DNA from: Sodalinema lacuna_A
Lineage (GTDB): Bacteria; Cyanobacteriota; Cyanobacteriia; Cyanobacteriales; Geitlerinemataceae
Direction: 5' to 3'
Length of the DNA: 64,000 nucleotides
Assembly (NCBI GenBank): GCA_900149785.2
Contig: FSSI02000006.1
Span: forward strand, 62,001-126,000
In this document: positions 45,411 through 53,654 of the stretch, piece by piece
Layout: each line of letters starts with the position of its first letter
Numbering within the stretch: the stretch's first letter is position 1
Position numbers and translations under genes: made by a program
Notes under the pieces: generated by a model
Told to the model about the DNA's origin: nothing
Database searches by the model: none
The model's input: the letters and a program-made list of their open reading frames with translations, nothing else

Positions 45411-45914
45411 ATGTCTTATGCTTTATCGCCAGGCCAGGCTAACTTGAAACTGGCACTCTGGCAGTCGGACGTCGATCAGATGACCAGTGCAGATGTTTAT
45501 GCTTGGCTTGTAACCAGTGGACTTCCTGCCAATGTTGCCCTGCGGCTGCATGAACTTTTGACCTATACTAAGCGCGTTGGTCGCAAAGTCTTTTCAATTG
45601 GTAAAATCATTCTCCTGAAAATACTGGAATTTGTCAAAGCTCATCCGTTGCTAGTCGCCGGTGCAGGAATTGGTGCGGTTGTCGGTGCTGCGATCGCTAG
45701 TTTGATAGCTAGTATTCCTTTTCTCGGCCCCTTACTATCTCCCATTGCAGCCCTATTGGGAATCACGATTGCTGCGGCGGGAGCAGTTATCGGGCATCGA
45801 CTAGACAAAAAAATTAGCGGAGTTGGTGAAGATATATTTGAAGTGGCTAGACTTTTCTTTGACTTAGTTATTGAAACCTTCAACCTAGTCTTTAAACATG
45901 TCATTTCTGCCTGA
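45411..45914 (+). CDS. Small glycine-zipper membrane protein 1 (unknown)
   Basis: A 167-residue protein from the preferred ATG (MSYALSPGQANLKLALWQ). An earlier ATG at 45345 would add 22 residues. Residues about 80-133 are a long hydrophobic stretch dense in small residues (VAGAGIGAVVGAAIASLIAS, PIAALLGITIAAAGAVIG), typical of glycine-zipper segments that pack in membranes. It is flanked by charged helices at both ends. I do not recognise a family. It is the first of three plus-strand genes in the AT-rich island. Confidence 0.6.
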   Translation: MSYALSPGQANLKLALWQSDVDQMTSADVYAWLVTSGLPANVALRLHELLTYTKRVGRKVFSIGKIILLKILEFVKAHPLLVAGAGIGAVVGAAIASLIASIPFLGPLLSPIAALLGITIAAAGAVIGHRLDKKISGVGEDIFEVARLFFDLVIETFNLVFKHVISA

Positions 45915-45949
45915 GAATTTCAAGTCAACTTATATCGAGTATACCAATC

Positions 45950-46510
45950 ATGACTTCTAAAAAATCCGTGAGCAAAAAAGAGTTATTAACTATGATTGGT
46001 CGATTAAAAAAAGACCCGGATGATTGGTCAGGAATTGTCAGCCAGTTTGGTTTAGCGGGAATGGGTGCAGTTGCCGGTGGTGCAGCCGCTGCTGTTTTGG
46101 GTGCAGGAATTGCTCCAATTCCCATCATAACGGCCTTAACTGGATTCGGCGTTGTGGTTGCTGCCCCGGCTGCTCTAGTCGGGGGTGCAGCGGTGGCTGG
46201 AGGGGCAGTCGCTTTTGGTGCCGCCAAGTTACTCAAGGGGAGCGGCTACAATGCAGGAAAACGTAACGAACTGTTGAGGAATTATCAGGATCAACTTAGA
46301 GAGATTTCTATAAAAGAACGAGCTAGAACTGTTAAAGATCGTGACAAATCTGAGTTCTGCATTTTCCTTGAAGAACCCCTTAAACTCAATCTCATCTCCC
46401 CTCAAGATGCTCAAAAAATGATTGAAGCAGTACAACAGGGTACGATTTCTCTCACAGACGCTTATAATTATATTGGCGCAATCTTGAAAGAGACAAAACC
46501 GAAAAAGTAA
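45950..46510 (+). CDS. Small glycine-zipper membrane protein 2 (unknown)
   Basis: A 186-residue protein. A charged N-terminus (MTSKKSVSKKELLTMIGRLK) is followed by a glycine/alanine-rich hydrophobic region (about residues 30-95, with GLAGMGAVAGGAAAAVLGAG and PAALVGGAAVAGGAVAFGAA), then a soluble charged C-terminal half. The composition is like the preceding protein and the gap is only 35 bp, so the two are probably co-expressed and may act together in a membrane. No family is recognised. The last gene of the island follows within about 80 bp. Confidence 0.65.
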   Translation: MTSKKSVSKKELLTMIGRLKKDPDDWSGIVSQFGLAGMGAVAGGAAAAVLGAGIAPIPIITALTGFGVVVAAPAALVGGAAVAGGAVAFGAAKLLKGSGYNAGKRNELLRNYQDQLREISIKERARTVKDRDKSEFCIFLEEPLKLNLISPQDAQKMIEAVQQGTISLTDAYNYIGAILKETKPKK

Positions 46511-46588
46511 TACTCTAATGTTTTGCTTCCTAGCCTAGTTCGTTGTCATTCGGATACTGCATTCTGTCGTGATTCATCATTAGCTTTA

Positions 46589-48073
46589 GTGACACAGCAC
46601 AATTTCTTACTTCAGCAAGCTAAGCAAGGTCAGCCTCAAGCAATTGTTACGCTCTTGAACAATCGCTTGAGGTTACAAGGCGTTTTTGTGGCTAAACATT
46701 CCCTTAAAAATGATTGTTTGAGCTTGATGCTGCAAGGACAACAGGTTAAATCTCAAAGTAAAGTAATATCTTGTATTGAAGAAGGGTTAAAGAAACTAAA
46801 ACCTAAAGACTTGCTATCTGCCACAATTTACGCGAGAACGTCAGCAAACTCTAAAGTGATTTGGAAGCAAACTATTGTGCTGTCACAGTTTGCATCTCAG
46901 GAGAAAAAAATCGAGGAAGAAGTCACCGATAGTACTATATCTAGAGAAAATCCCATTTCTGATTCCGAGATATCCTCAGCAAAGAATCAGCCCAGAACAG
47001 AAAAAAGGGTTGATTCTTATCCTACAACCTATTCTCAAGTTTCTGGAATAACTCATCTACCCAGTCAAACTCGACGAAAAACAGTTATCAATAATACAAG
47101 ATCTAAACACTTGGACAAGGGATTCAATTCTTTTTTGGGACGAACCAAAGCTAAGCTCAAATTAAACTTGGAGTACAAAAGTCTTGAAGATCACCTAGAT
47201 TTAGTTACGGTATCATTGACTATTTTATTTTTATTTGTTCTTTGGTTTATATTTGATTCGGCATCATTTTTGTTGATCTTACCGTTACTGGTATTAGGGT
47301 GTGTGTCTAGTTGTATCGCGCTCTACAAAAATCAAAATTTTATAAACTGGTTTTTTCTTGGTTTTTTAGGTTTTTTTCTATGGGGTTTACCTTATATTTA
47401 TTTAATTTTCATGCCCGGCGAGGACTTAGAAGAAATTAGACGAAAAAATCAGGAAAGAAAGCTCAAAAAGGAACTTAAAAATCAAGAAAGGAAGCTTAAA
47501 GAGGAGCTTGAAAATCAGAAGCTTTTAAGTTTATTTGAGGATGCAACTGTCGTCTTTGAGCAAACGGCTAGTTATCGAGGTGGACTCAAAGGATATCCGA
47601 CACATTTGGAAAAAGCAGGTATGGCGTATCTGACCGAGAATGCCTTAATTTTTATTCAAGATATCTTGAAGTGTAAACTCATATATTCGGATATAATGGA
47701 CGTGACGTTAGACAATTTTCAGATTGAAGACCATCGTTCGTTACTGTTAGATAGTGATACAGCTCGTCAGCTACAAAATGTGAAAAACATAGTTAATATT
47801 AAGTATTTAGATGAAGATTCAGCGGAACGGGATGTCAAGTTCCAAATTCATGGGGCGCTTATGGTTCAAGGAGAAGAAATTAAGGCGAGGGAATTTTTGA
47901 ACCGAATTCTAGACTTTAAGCATCAGTTTTTAAAACCGGAGATTCACATATCTCAAGAGCAAGGAGATGATGTATTTGCCAAGCTAGACAAACTGAATAA
48001 TTTGAAAAATAGAGGGATTATTAGTGACGATGAGTTTGAGTGTAAAAAGGCAAAATTACTCGAGGAAATCTAA
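46589..48073 (+). CDS. Large membrane protein with coiled coil and C-terminal SHOCT domain
   Basis: About 494 residues from a GTG start (VTQHNFLLQQAKQGQPQAIV); an upstream TTG at 46523 would give 516. Domains in order: an N-terminal alpha/beta domain seen in other cyanobacterial proteins (AKQGQPQAIVTLLNNRLR, residues about 10-100), a polar linker, three hydrophobic helices (about 205-280), a charged coiled coil with an 11-residue repeat (KNQERKLKKEL, KNQERKLKEEL), a PH-like domain, and a SHOCT domain at the end (LDKLNNLKNRGIISDDEFE). It is very AT-rich and has no HIP1 site. The role is unknown; SHOCT tails often mediate oligomerisation. Confidence 0.65.
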   Translation: MTQHNFLLQQAKQGQPQAIVTLLNNRLRLQGVFVAKHSLKNDCLSLMLQGQQVKSQSKVISCIEEGLKKLKPKDLLSATIYARTSANSKVIWKQTIVLSQFASQEKKIEEEVTDSTISRENPISDSEISSAKNQPRTEKRVDSYPTTYSQVSGITHLPSQTRRKTVINNTRSKHLDKGFNSFLGRTKAKLKLNLEYKSLEDHLDLVTVSLTILFLFVLWFIFDSASFLLILPLLVLGCVSSCIALYKNQNFINWFFLGFLGFFLWGLPYIYLIFMPGEDLEEIRRKNQERKLKKELKNQERKLKEELENQKLLSLFEDATVVFEQTASYRGGLKGYPTHLEKAGMAYLTENALIFIQDILKCKLIYSDIMDVTLDNFQIEDHRSLLLDSDTARQLQNVKNIVNIKYLDEDSAERDVKFQIHGALMVQGEEIKAREFLNRILDFKHQFLKPEIHISQEQGDDVFAKLDKLNNLKNRGIISDDEFECKKAKLLEEI

Positions 48074-48161
48074 ATTTTTACTTATTTTTAAAATCAGTCA
48101 TATTAATATCTTTTTCGATAAGCTTGCCAGACATCCGACACCTGGGAGGGCCGACACCCAG

Positions 48162-48183
48162 AAGGGCGAAGCCGTTCGCCCTT
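48162..48183. repeat. Degenerate palindrome in the island
   Basis: aagggcgaa-gccg-ttcgccctt forms a 9-bp inverted repeat around four bases. It is related to the perfect palindrome at 62519-62546 and marks the end of the island gene block. Confidence 0.7.
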
Positions 48184-48231
48184 ACAGACATCTATGGCAC
48201 GAATGCATGAGAAATGGTATCACCATATCTT

Positions 48232-48265
48232 TTGAAGGCCCTCTTGAAGGCCCTCTTGAAGGCCC
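48232..48265. repeat. 12-bp tandem repeat abutting the right direct repeat
   Basis: Units of ttgaaggccctc occur almost three times and stop exactly where the right-hand 124-bp direct repeat begins. The position at the island border makes a link to the insertion event plausible. Confidence 0.85.
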
Positions 48266-48389
48266 GCAAGGCTTTGGATGCGATCGAGCATCGTGAGGTT
48301 GGTCACTCCGAAAGGTCTTCTCTCTCTAGTGTCGCGAATGAGAGAGGACAAGGCGAATATCGAGTTGTTCTCTCTTTTCGTTAATGGAC
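48266..48389. repeat. Direct repeat copy 2 (right end of the island)
   Basis: The second copy of the 124-bp repeat, 121 of 124 bases identical to copy 1. It includes a truncated start of the M20 gene (ATG at 48291 followed by MLDRIQSLA, then diverging) and the real 3' end of the DUF3352 gene. Confidence 0.95.
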
Positions 48390-50254
48390 ACGCTTAAACT
48401 CAAACTGCGGAGAGATTGGAGAAACTCAAAGAAGGGATCGGTGGGTTGTTCCTCCCCCTCCACGGGAGTCATTCCGTTAAACTCCGCCATCGGAGACCGC
48501 CACAAATCCCGAGTTGCGGCAACGATCGCCCCGAGGTTGTAGTAGGCCAAACTGGTTCGGTTGTCGGGGAAGGGGGCGATCGCCGTCTGGAAGTTATAAC
48601 TGTCCAATAGGCGAACTCGTGGCTGGGGATACAGACGGTTCACCGATGCCATTCCCGTCGTGAGTAATAGGGTATCGTCAGTAATCCAGCCATGGGCAAC
48701 TTGACTGAGGGTTTCATCCTCAACTCCCATCGGTAAATTCCAACTGGTGAAGGGCTGATTCTCCAGGGATTCTGTAGAAATTTCGACAAACCCCTCACTA
48801 ATGTTGAGAATCCAGCTATCCAGGGCGGATAAGACTTGTTCAGCAGCGGGGCGATCGCCGGTTTCGAGATACAGACCAATATCAAAGGGAAGAAAGGGGA
48901 ATAACGCATTCTGACTCCCGCCAATGGGAGGATAGAGAAACAAGGCAAACTCCCCATCCATCCATTGCAACAGGTCTTGCAGTTCCAAGCCTAACGCCTG
49001 ACGAATCTCCCCCCGAACCCCATCGAGAACCGAAGCGATTTCAGGAATCTCCTCCACCGTAGAGACGAGGGTCAACAGAGACTGGCCCAAATTGATACCA
49101 TTGGTGGCAACATAGGTTCCTCCCGGAAGTCGGGAGAGGAGACGATTGGGGTTTTGGGAACGGGCCGCAACCGACGGTTGGGGGTCTCGGTAATCGCTGC
49201 GAAATTGCAACCGTCCGCCTGCTTCGTCGGCCCAAATCAGGGCGTTAAAACTAAGATAGGTTTGACCATAGAGATCCGCCACCTCCGATAAGCCTGATCC
49301 ACTCGGGAGAGGAGGGAATCCTGGTGGCGATTGAGTGTCCACCTGGCGGCTGAGTTGGGCAAGTTGTTTAAAGTTCCCATAGGTTCCCACGACGGCGTTG
49401 CTGAAGTCGGGATGAGACAGCAGTTTCTGAAATTCAGGATTCTCGGCTAGGGGAACTGCCAAACTCGTCATATCCAGATAGCCTTGGATATCTTTGGGAC
49501 TTGGGGCCACCACCACTAAATTATTAGGGAGGCGGGCGATCGCCACGCTGGGTTTAACGATCGCAGTCTGGGGAAACTCGAACTCTGGCGGGAAATTGGA
49601 GTCCTCAAACCCCTCTCCCTGCTTTATCGCTGTCAAAACTTGTTTGAGGGGGTGAGACAGGCGGCTGAGATACTTGTCTAGGGAGGGATTGGTGGGGGAA
49701 ACCTCCCCATCATCCTGCCACATTTTGGGAGAGGGAGGAGTTGGCATCGGATCGGGGACAATCTCCACCTGGGGAAACACCTGAATGGGGATGTCGTTGT
49801 AGGTTTCCTGACTCGCAGATGTGCCGTAATCAACTTCTAAGCGAGTGAGATAGTCCGCGAAGGCGTCCTCATCAGATACGGGCATCAAGGTGACCGTTGC
49901 GGCTGCTGTTTCTGTCTCAATCGAGGATAGCGGAATCACTGCTGTGGCACTCCAATCGTCAATCCAGGGGTCTAGGATTTCCCCCTCTTGGAGAGTGACA
50001 ACAGGGAGAAAGGGCAACAATCCCGGTTCGTTGAAGACTTCAACTATGGAATCGAGGGCCTCGAAGCGGTTAAAGGAATCCCAGGCTTGGGGGCGATTCA
50101 GTAGCAGAACCAGGGCTGCGTTAGCGGGGAGATGCTGAGTGACTTCGGGGGGTGCGATCGCCTGTTCGGGCCTGTCCTCAGTTTGGGCCGATAGGGGTGA
50201 TATACCCAAAACAGTGGAGAGGAGAACGGTCAGGGTCAGGTAACGCTTCACCAT
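48326..50254 (-). CDS. DUF3352 family exported protein
   Basis: A 642-residue protein with a signal peptide (MVKRYLTLTVLLSTVLGISPLSAQ). The family is widespread in cyanobacteria, and its function is not known to me. Typical segments are LPANAALVLLLNRPQAWDS near the start, LPNNLVVVAPSPKDIQGYLD, and YVATNGINLGQSLLTL and WMDGEFALFLYPP further on. The last 21 codons are inside the right-hand direct repeat. Its original downstream neighbour was probably the M20 gene. Confidence 0.85.
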   Translation of the reverse strand: MVKRYLTLTVLLSTVLGISPLSAQTEDRPEQAIAPPEVTQHLPANAALVLLLNRPQAWDSFNRFEALDSIVEVFNEPGLLPFLPVVTLQEGEILDPWIDDWSATAVIPLSSIETETAAATVTLMPVSDEDAFADYLTRLEVDYGTSASQETYNDIPIQVFPQVEIVPDPMPTPPSPKMWQDDGEVSPTNPSLDKYLSRLSHPLKQVLTAIKQGEGFEDSNFPPEFEFPQTAIVKPSVAIARLPNNLVVVAPSPKDIQGYLDMTSLAVPLAENPEFQKLLSHPDFSNAVVGTYGNFKQLAQLSRQVDTQSPPGFPPLPSGSGLSEVADLYGQTYLSFNALIWADEAGGRLQFRSDYRDPQPSVAARSQNPNRLLSRLPGGTYVATNGINLGQSLLTLVSTVEEIPEIASVLDGVRGEIRQALGLELQDLLQWMDGEFALFLYPPIGGSQNALFPFLPFDIGLYLETGDRPAAEQVLSALDSWILNISEGFVEISTESLENQPFTSWNLPMGVEDETLSQVAHGWITDDTLLLTTGMASVNRLYPQPRVRLLDSYNFQTAIAPFPDNRTSLAYYNLGAIVAATRDLWRSPMAEFNGMTPVEGEEQPTDPFFEFLQSLRSLSLSVSINEKREQLDIRLVLSHSRH

Positions 50255-50404
50255 AGGGAGAGTCCTTTAAGCCGGGAAAGAGCTTCTGATGGGTCGAGAA
50301 TGGTCTGAGAATGGTCTCAGTGTCGCATAGACGACCCAGAACGTCACGTCAGAGGTCTCGGGAGGACGGTTTGGGCTGGGGCTTCAAGGGCACTTAGACA
50401 CAAA

Positions 50405-50430
50405 AAAAAGGGACATGAGCGTCCCTTTTT
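50405..50430 (-). terminator. Two-way terminator between the zinc-ribbon and DUF3352 genes
   Basis: A 10-bp perfect stem AAAAAGGGAC/GTCCCTTTTT with a 6-base loop and a T-run on the minus strand. It terminates the zinc-ribbon gene before DUF3352. Confidence 0.85.
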
Positions 50431-50510
50431 CCTCTTCTCGCTTCCTTATTCTAATCAACTGTCTCGGGCTTTGCATCCCATTTTCAGGGAGTTCTGGGAT
50501 AGGTTTATGG

Positions 50511-50822
50511 TCAAGAGAAATGTTGGAGGGCGATCGCCGATGGTAATGGGTCTCTCGATTGCTCCTCAAGGTCTTGGCTATAAACAACTTCAACCATCAC
50601 AATCAGAAGCATTCCGGCTAAGATAAAGATGCTAAACCAGCCGTTATTTTCGTCCTCTGAATCCGAGGACTTCTCATGACGAGAACCCTGACGAGAACCC
50701 TGACGAGAACTAGGGTGTGACAAGTTTTTAGAAAAATTGCAATTCAGGCAAGTCCAGCGAGTTTCGCTTTCCTGGACAATACTAGAACGACCGCAGCGTG
50801 GGCATTCTGGCGCACTTTTCAT
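50511..50822 (-). CDS. Small zinc-ribbon membrane protein
   Basis: A 103-residue protein. The N-terminus is a zinc ribbon (CPRCGRSS and TCLNCNFS, two CxxC pairs). A polar linker follows with repeated RQGS units encoded by a short direct repeat (tgacgagaaccc). One membrane helix (about residues 62-81, WFSIFILAGMLLIVMVEVVY) lies near the C-terminus. The function is unknown. It starts 142 bp from the TPR gene stop. Confidence 0.7.
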   Translation of the reverse strand: MKSAPECPRCGRSSIVQESETRWTCLNCNFSKNLSHPSSRQGSRQGSRHEKSSDSEDENNGWFSIFILAGMLLIVMVEVVYSQDLEEQSRDPLPSAIALQHFS

Positions 50823-50964
50823 GGTGGATACCCCTGGTGTTTACATCCGTTGATGACATCAGTTCTATGCGCCCTGTTACCCCCATTCTCCGGATTGATT
50901 GACAAGTAGAGACTGTTTTAGGACAGTTTAAAAATTGGCAACCACCTGGTTTAGATAAGAAAAA

Positions 50965-52284
50965 TCAAGTCTCAAAGTTACGTTCTAGATCCTGAATCAC
51001 TTTGTCAAGATACCAGGCTTCGGTTTGGTTAGGATAGTAACGTCGCGCCTGTTCGAGTAAACGTTCGGCAATTTCCCAATGTCCACCCACAAGCATCCGT
51101 AAGCGTTCTTTGCGGGGAGAATTGAGAGAATCGAGGCGGTCAGAACTCGATGATGTTGGGGTTTGACCTGAGGCGATGGAACTTGAAATGCCTGATTGTA
51201 GAGCGTTGAGCTTTTTTAAGCTGGCGTTATAGTTATCCCAATCTTCAGCTTCGCAGAAGAGAGATACCGCTGTTTGATAGTCGGCGATCGCCTGGCGAGT
51301 GTCTTCGAGGCGTATGTGGGCCATGGCCCGATTGAGATAAATTGAGGCACATTGATCGTCGAGGGCGATGGCCTGTTCGTAGGCGGCGAGGGCCTGTTGA
51401 TGATCGCCGATATCGCGAAAGGCGTTGCCCTTGGCGATGTACACCAAGACTTCTTCAGGGTTGAGTTGCAAGGCTCGTTCAAAGTCTGCCATCCCACCGG
51501 CGCGATCGCCGAGTTGAAAGCGGACTTTACCTCGATTGCGTAACGCCAGAGCGTTATCTGGCTGCTGCTGTAAGGCTCGATTAAAGTCTTTGAGGGCGTT
51601 TTCGGTTTGATTGAGTTTTAGGTAGGCGATACCGCGACAACAATGGGCCTGAGGATCGCCATCATCGGCATCCAAAACCCAATTTAAGTCCTTGAGGGCG
51701 CTTTGGACATCGCCGTGACGAATGCGATCGAGTAGTTGTGAGTAGATATCCCCGACGCTAGGCATTGAGGGGGGGTCGGTGGAGGTAGACGTGGATGAGG
51801 AGGCGAGGTTAGATTTGGGTTGGATTTGGGCGATCGCCGTTAGACAGGCTTGGCAATTGTCCTTATCCTTGCGATCGAGATAGAGTTGGGCGGCCTGTTT
51901 GAAGCTGGCGATCGCCTCGGGGATATCATTGAGTTTACGGCAGAGGGTTCCCCGCAACCGTTGTCCGGCGGCGTGTTGCGAGTTCACTCGTAGGGCGACC
52001 TCGATATCAGATAAGGCCCCGGTATAGTTTTTCAACGCCAGGCGGGCGATCGCTCGTCCATAATGGGCCGCGAAATCCTCGGGATGGAGTTTAATGGCCT
52101 GGGTGTAGTCGGAGATGGCATCATGAATACGCCCGGCATCATAATAGGCTAAACCCCTCTGGCGATAGGCGATCGCCGAGATGGGGTTGGCTTCAATGGC
52201 CTCGGTGAAGGCGGCGATCGCTTCGACATAATCTCCCATCTTCGCCTGGGCGATTCCCTTGTCAATCCATTCTCGTTCTACCAT
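50965..52284 (-). CDS. Tetratricopeptide-repeat protein
   Basis: A 439-residue soluble protein built from about nine TPR units in two blocks, such as AIAAFTEAIEANPISAIAYR, AISDYTQAIKLHPEDFAAHY, ALKDFNRALQQQPDNALALR and ALAAYEQAIALDDQCASIYL, separated by a serine/threonine-rich linker near residues 158-172. The C-terminus has a further helical domain (ERLLEQARRYYPNQTEAWYL). It has no signal peptide. It serves as a protein-binding scaffold with an unknown partner. Confidence 0.85.
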   Translation of the reverse strand: MVEREWIDKGIAQAKMGDYVEAIAAFTEAIEANPISAIAYRQRGLAYYDAGRIHDAISDYTQAIKLHPEDFAAHYGRAIARLALKNYTGALSDIEVALRVNSQHAAGQRLRGTLCRKLNDIPEAIASFKQAAQLYLDRKDKDNCQACLTAIAQIQPKSNLASSSTSTSTDPPSMPSVGDIYSQLLDRIRHGDVQSALKDLNWVLDADDGDPQAHCCRGIAYLKLNQTENALKDFNRALQQQPDNALALRNRGKVRFQLGDRAGGMADFERALQLNPEEVLVYIAKGNAFRDIGDHQQALAAYEQAIALDDQCASIYLNRAMAHIRLEDTRQAIADYQTAVSLFCEAEDWDNYNASLKKLNALQSGISSSIASGQTPTSSSSDRLDSLNSPRKERLRMLVGGHWEIAERLLEQARRYYPNQTEAWYLDKVIQDLERNFET

Positions 52285-52372
52285 CGCAACGCTCCTAAGA
52301 CCTGACCATCTCGCTACAGCTTATTCGATTTTAGGGCGATCGCTCAGACAGTGGCGAGTCTTAGGGGGACAA

Positions 52373-53488
52373 TTAGGCAAAGGGAACCGCTGAGAATCCC
52401 TGATCCTGGCCCACTTCGAGGAAATGGGCGACAGGGGTGGTAAACTCCCCAGAGGCCAAGGCATCTAAGGCTTCGGGATTGCGAACCAGATAGGCAAAAT
52501 CATTGTAAGCCGGATTGGGCGATCGCCAATCAAATTGCCCATGATTGATAAAATGGCTGACAGCGGATTCCACCCAACCCTCGGCCACTCCCGCCGCCAC
52601 ATCCGGGTTATTGGCAAGATAGAAGGCGGTATCAAAGAACCCATTGGGATTGCGACCCTCATATTGTCCATGACGTTGGAAATGGGTGAGGGGATCAGCC
52701 ATCCCTCCGTTCGCTATCTCATTGGCTACATCGGGGTTACTGGCCAGATAGAAGTCTGCATCAAAGAACTCCTCGAATTGCATTCGAGTCAGGGGATCTC
52801 GCTTGATTAAGGCTAAAGTTCCCCCCTCATCGAGTCGTATGGGGCCATTCTCCGGCAAATCCTGTTCCAGACTAATCAGCCGGGATGGCTCAGCTTCCGC
52901 ATCTGGATTAGTGTTAACCCTAAAGGTATAGCCTTCAGGAGTCTTAATCATTAGAGTTGTCAAATTCCTGGGTTCAGATAGTAGTAACTCTATCCCCAGA
53001 CTCTCCCAGGTCTCTTTGTCCGGCTGAACACCACTTAAGACGTTTCCCTCGGGGTTATAGATGAAAAGGTTTAAGCGATCGAGGCGGTCTGTGGTGACAG
53101 GGTATGAGTGTATCTCGTCTAAGTCCGTGTCCTCTAGTTCACGTACGTTAACCCCGTTGATTACGTTAACCCCGTTGATATAGTGTCTCGGAATGCCCGT
53201 AAAGTCGTCGAAGTGGTCTTGTGGATACTCTCTAACGGTAAATGACTCGGTAATAGGAGGATAACTGACCTCACCTTGGACAAAATAACCCTCATCCCCC
53301 CGCCAGATAATTCGATAAGATCCCCCTGGTCGGGTTACCCTAACTGTTGTGCTAGTGATTATTGGGTCTGTAATCGGTCTTCCAAAGTCTGGCTCGGGAG
53401 TCCATCGGTTAATGCCGGAGTGACCGATTGATGATTCTTGGTCTTTGGGCGTTTTCGCCGCTTCTATCACTTCAGGATCTACAAACAT
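52373..53488 (-). CDS. Surface-type protein with three NPDV repeats
   Basis: A 371-residue protein. The N-terminal 235 residues form an unrecognised beta-rich region. The C-terminal 130 residues are three units of about 42 residues with the pattern FDADFYLASNPDVANEIANG, DTAFYLANNPDVAAGVAEGW and DFAYLVRNPEALDALASGEF, each followed by HFxxxGQ. Such repeats occur in cyanobacterial extracellular proteins. No signal peptide is visible, so secretion by a type I system is possible but unproven. A duplicated INGVNV is encoded by an 18-bp direct repeat. Confidence 0.72.
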   Translation of the reverse strand: MFVDPEVIEAAKTPKDQESSIGHSGINRWTPEPDFGRPITDPIITSTTVRVTRPGGSYRIIWRGDEGYFVQGEVSYPPITESFTVREYPQDHFDDFTGIPRHYINGVNVINGVNVRELEDTDLDEIHSYPVTTDRLDRLNLFIYNPEGNVLSGVQPDKETWESLGIELLLSEPRNLTTLMIKTPEGYTFRVNTNPDAEAEPSRLISLEQDLPENGPIRLDEGGTLALIKRDPLTRMQFEEFFDADFYLASNPDVANEIANGGMADPLTHFQRHGQYEGRNPNGFFDTAFYLANNPDVAAGVAEGWVESAVSHFINHGQFDWRSPNPAYNDFAYLVRNPEALDALASGEFTTPVAHFLEVGQDQGFSAVPFA

Positions 53489-53654
53489 CGAACCGCTCCC
53501 CTAAACTCTCAGGCAATGCAAGTTGAGCCATTGAATGCCCCCCAGCTCTACGTAGTTTTACTGACCATTATGACCTGAGATTTTAGATTGTCAAGACGGG
53601 GAAATCGCTCTAAGCCTCGACTGGAGGGGCTTAACCCCTCAGTCCAGCCCAAGA

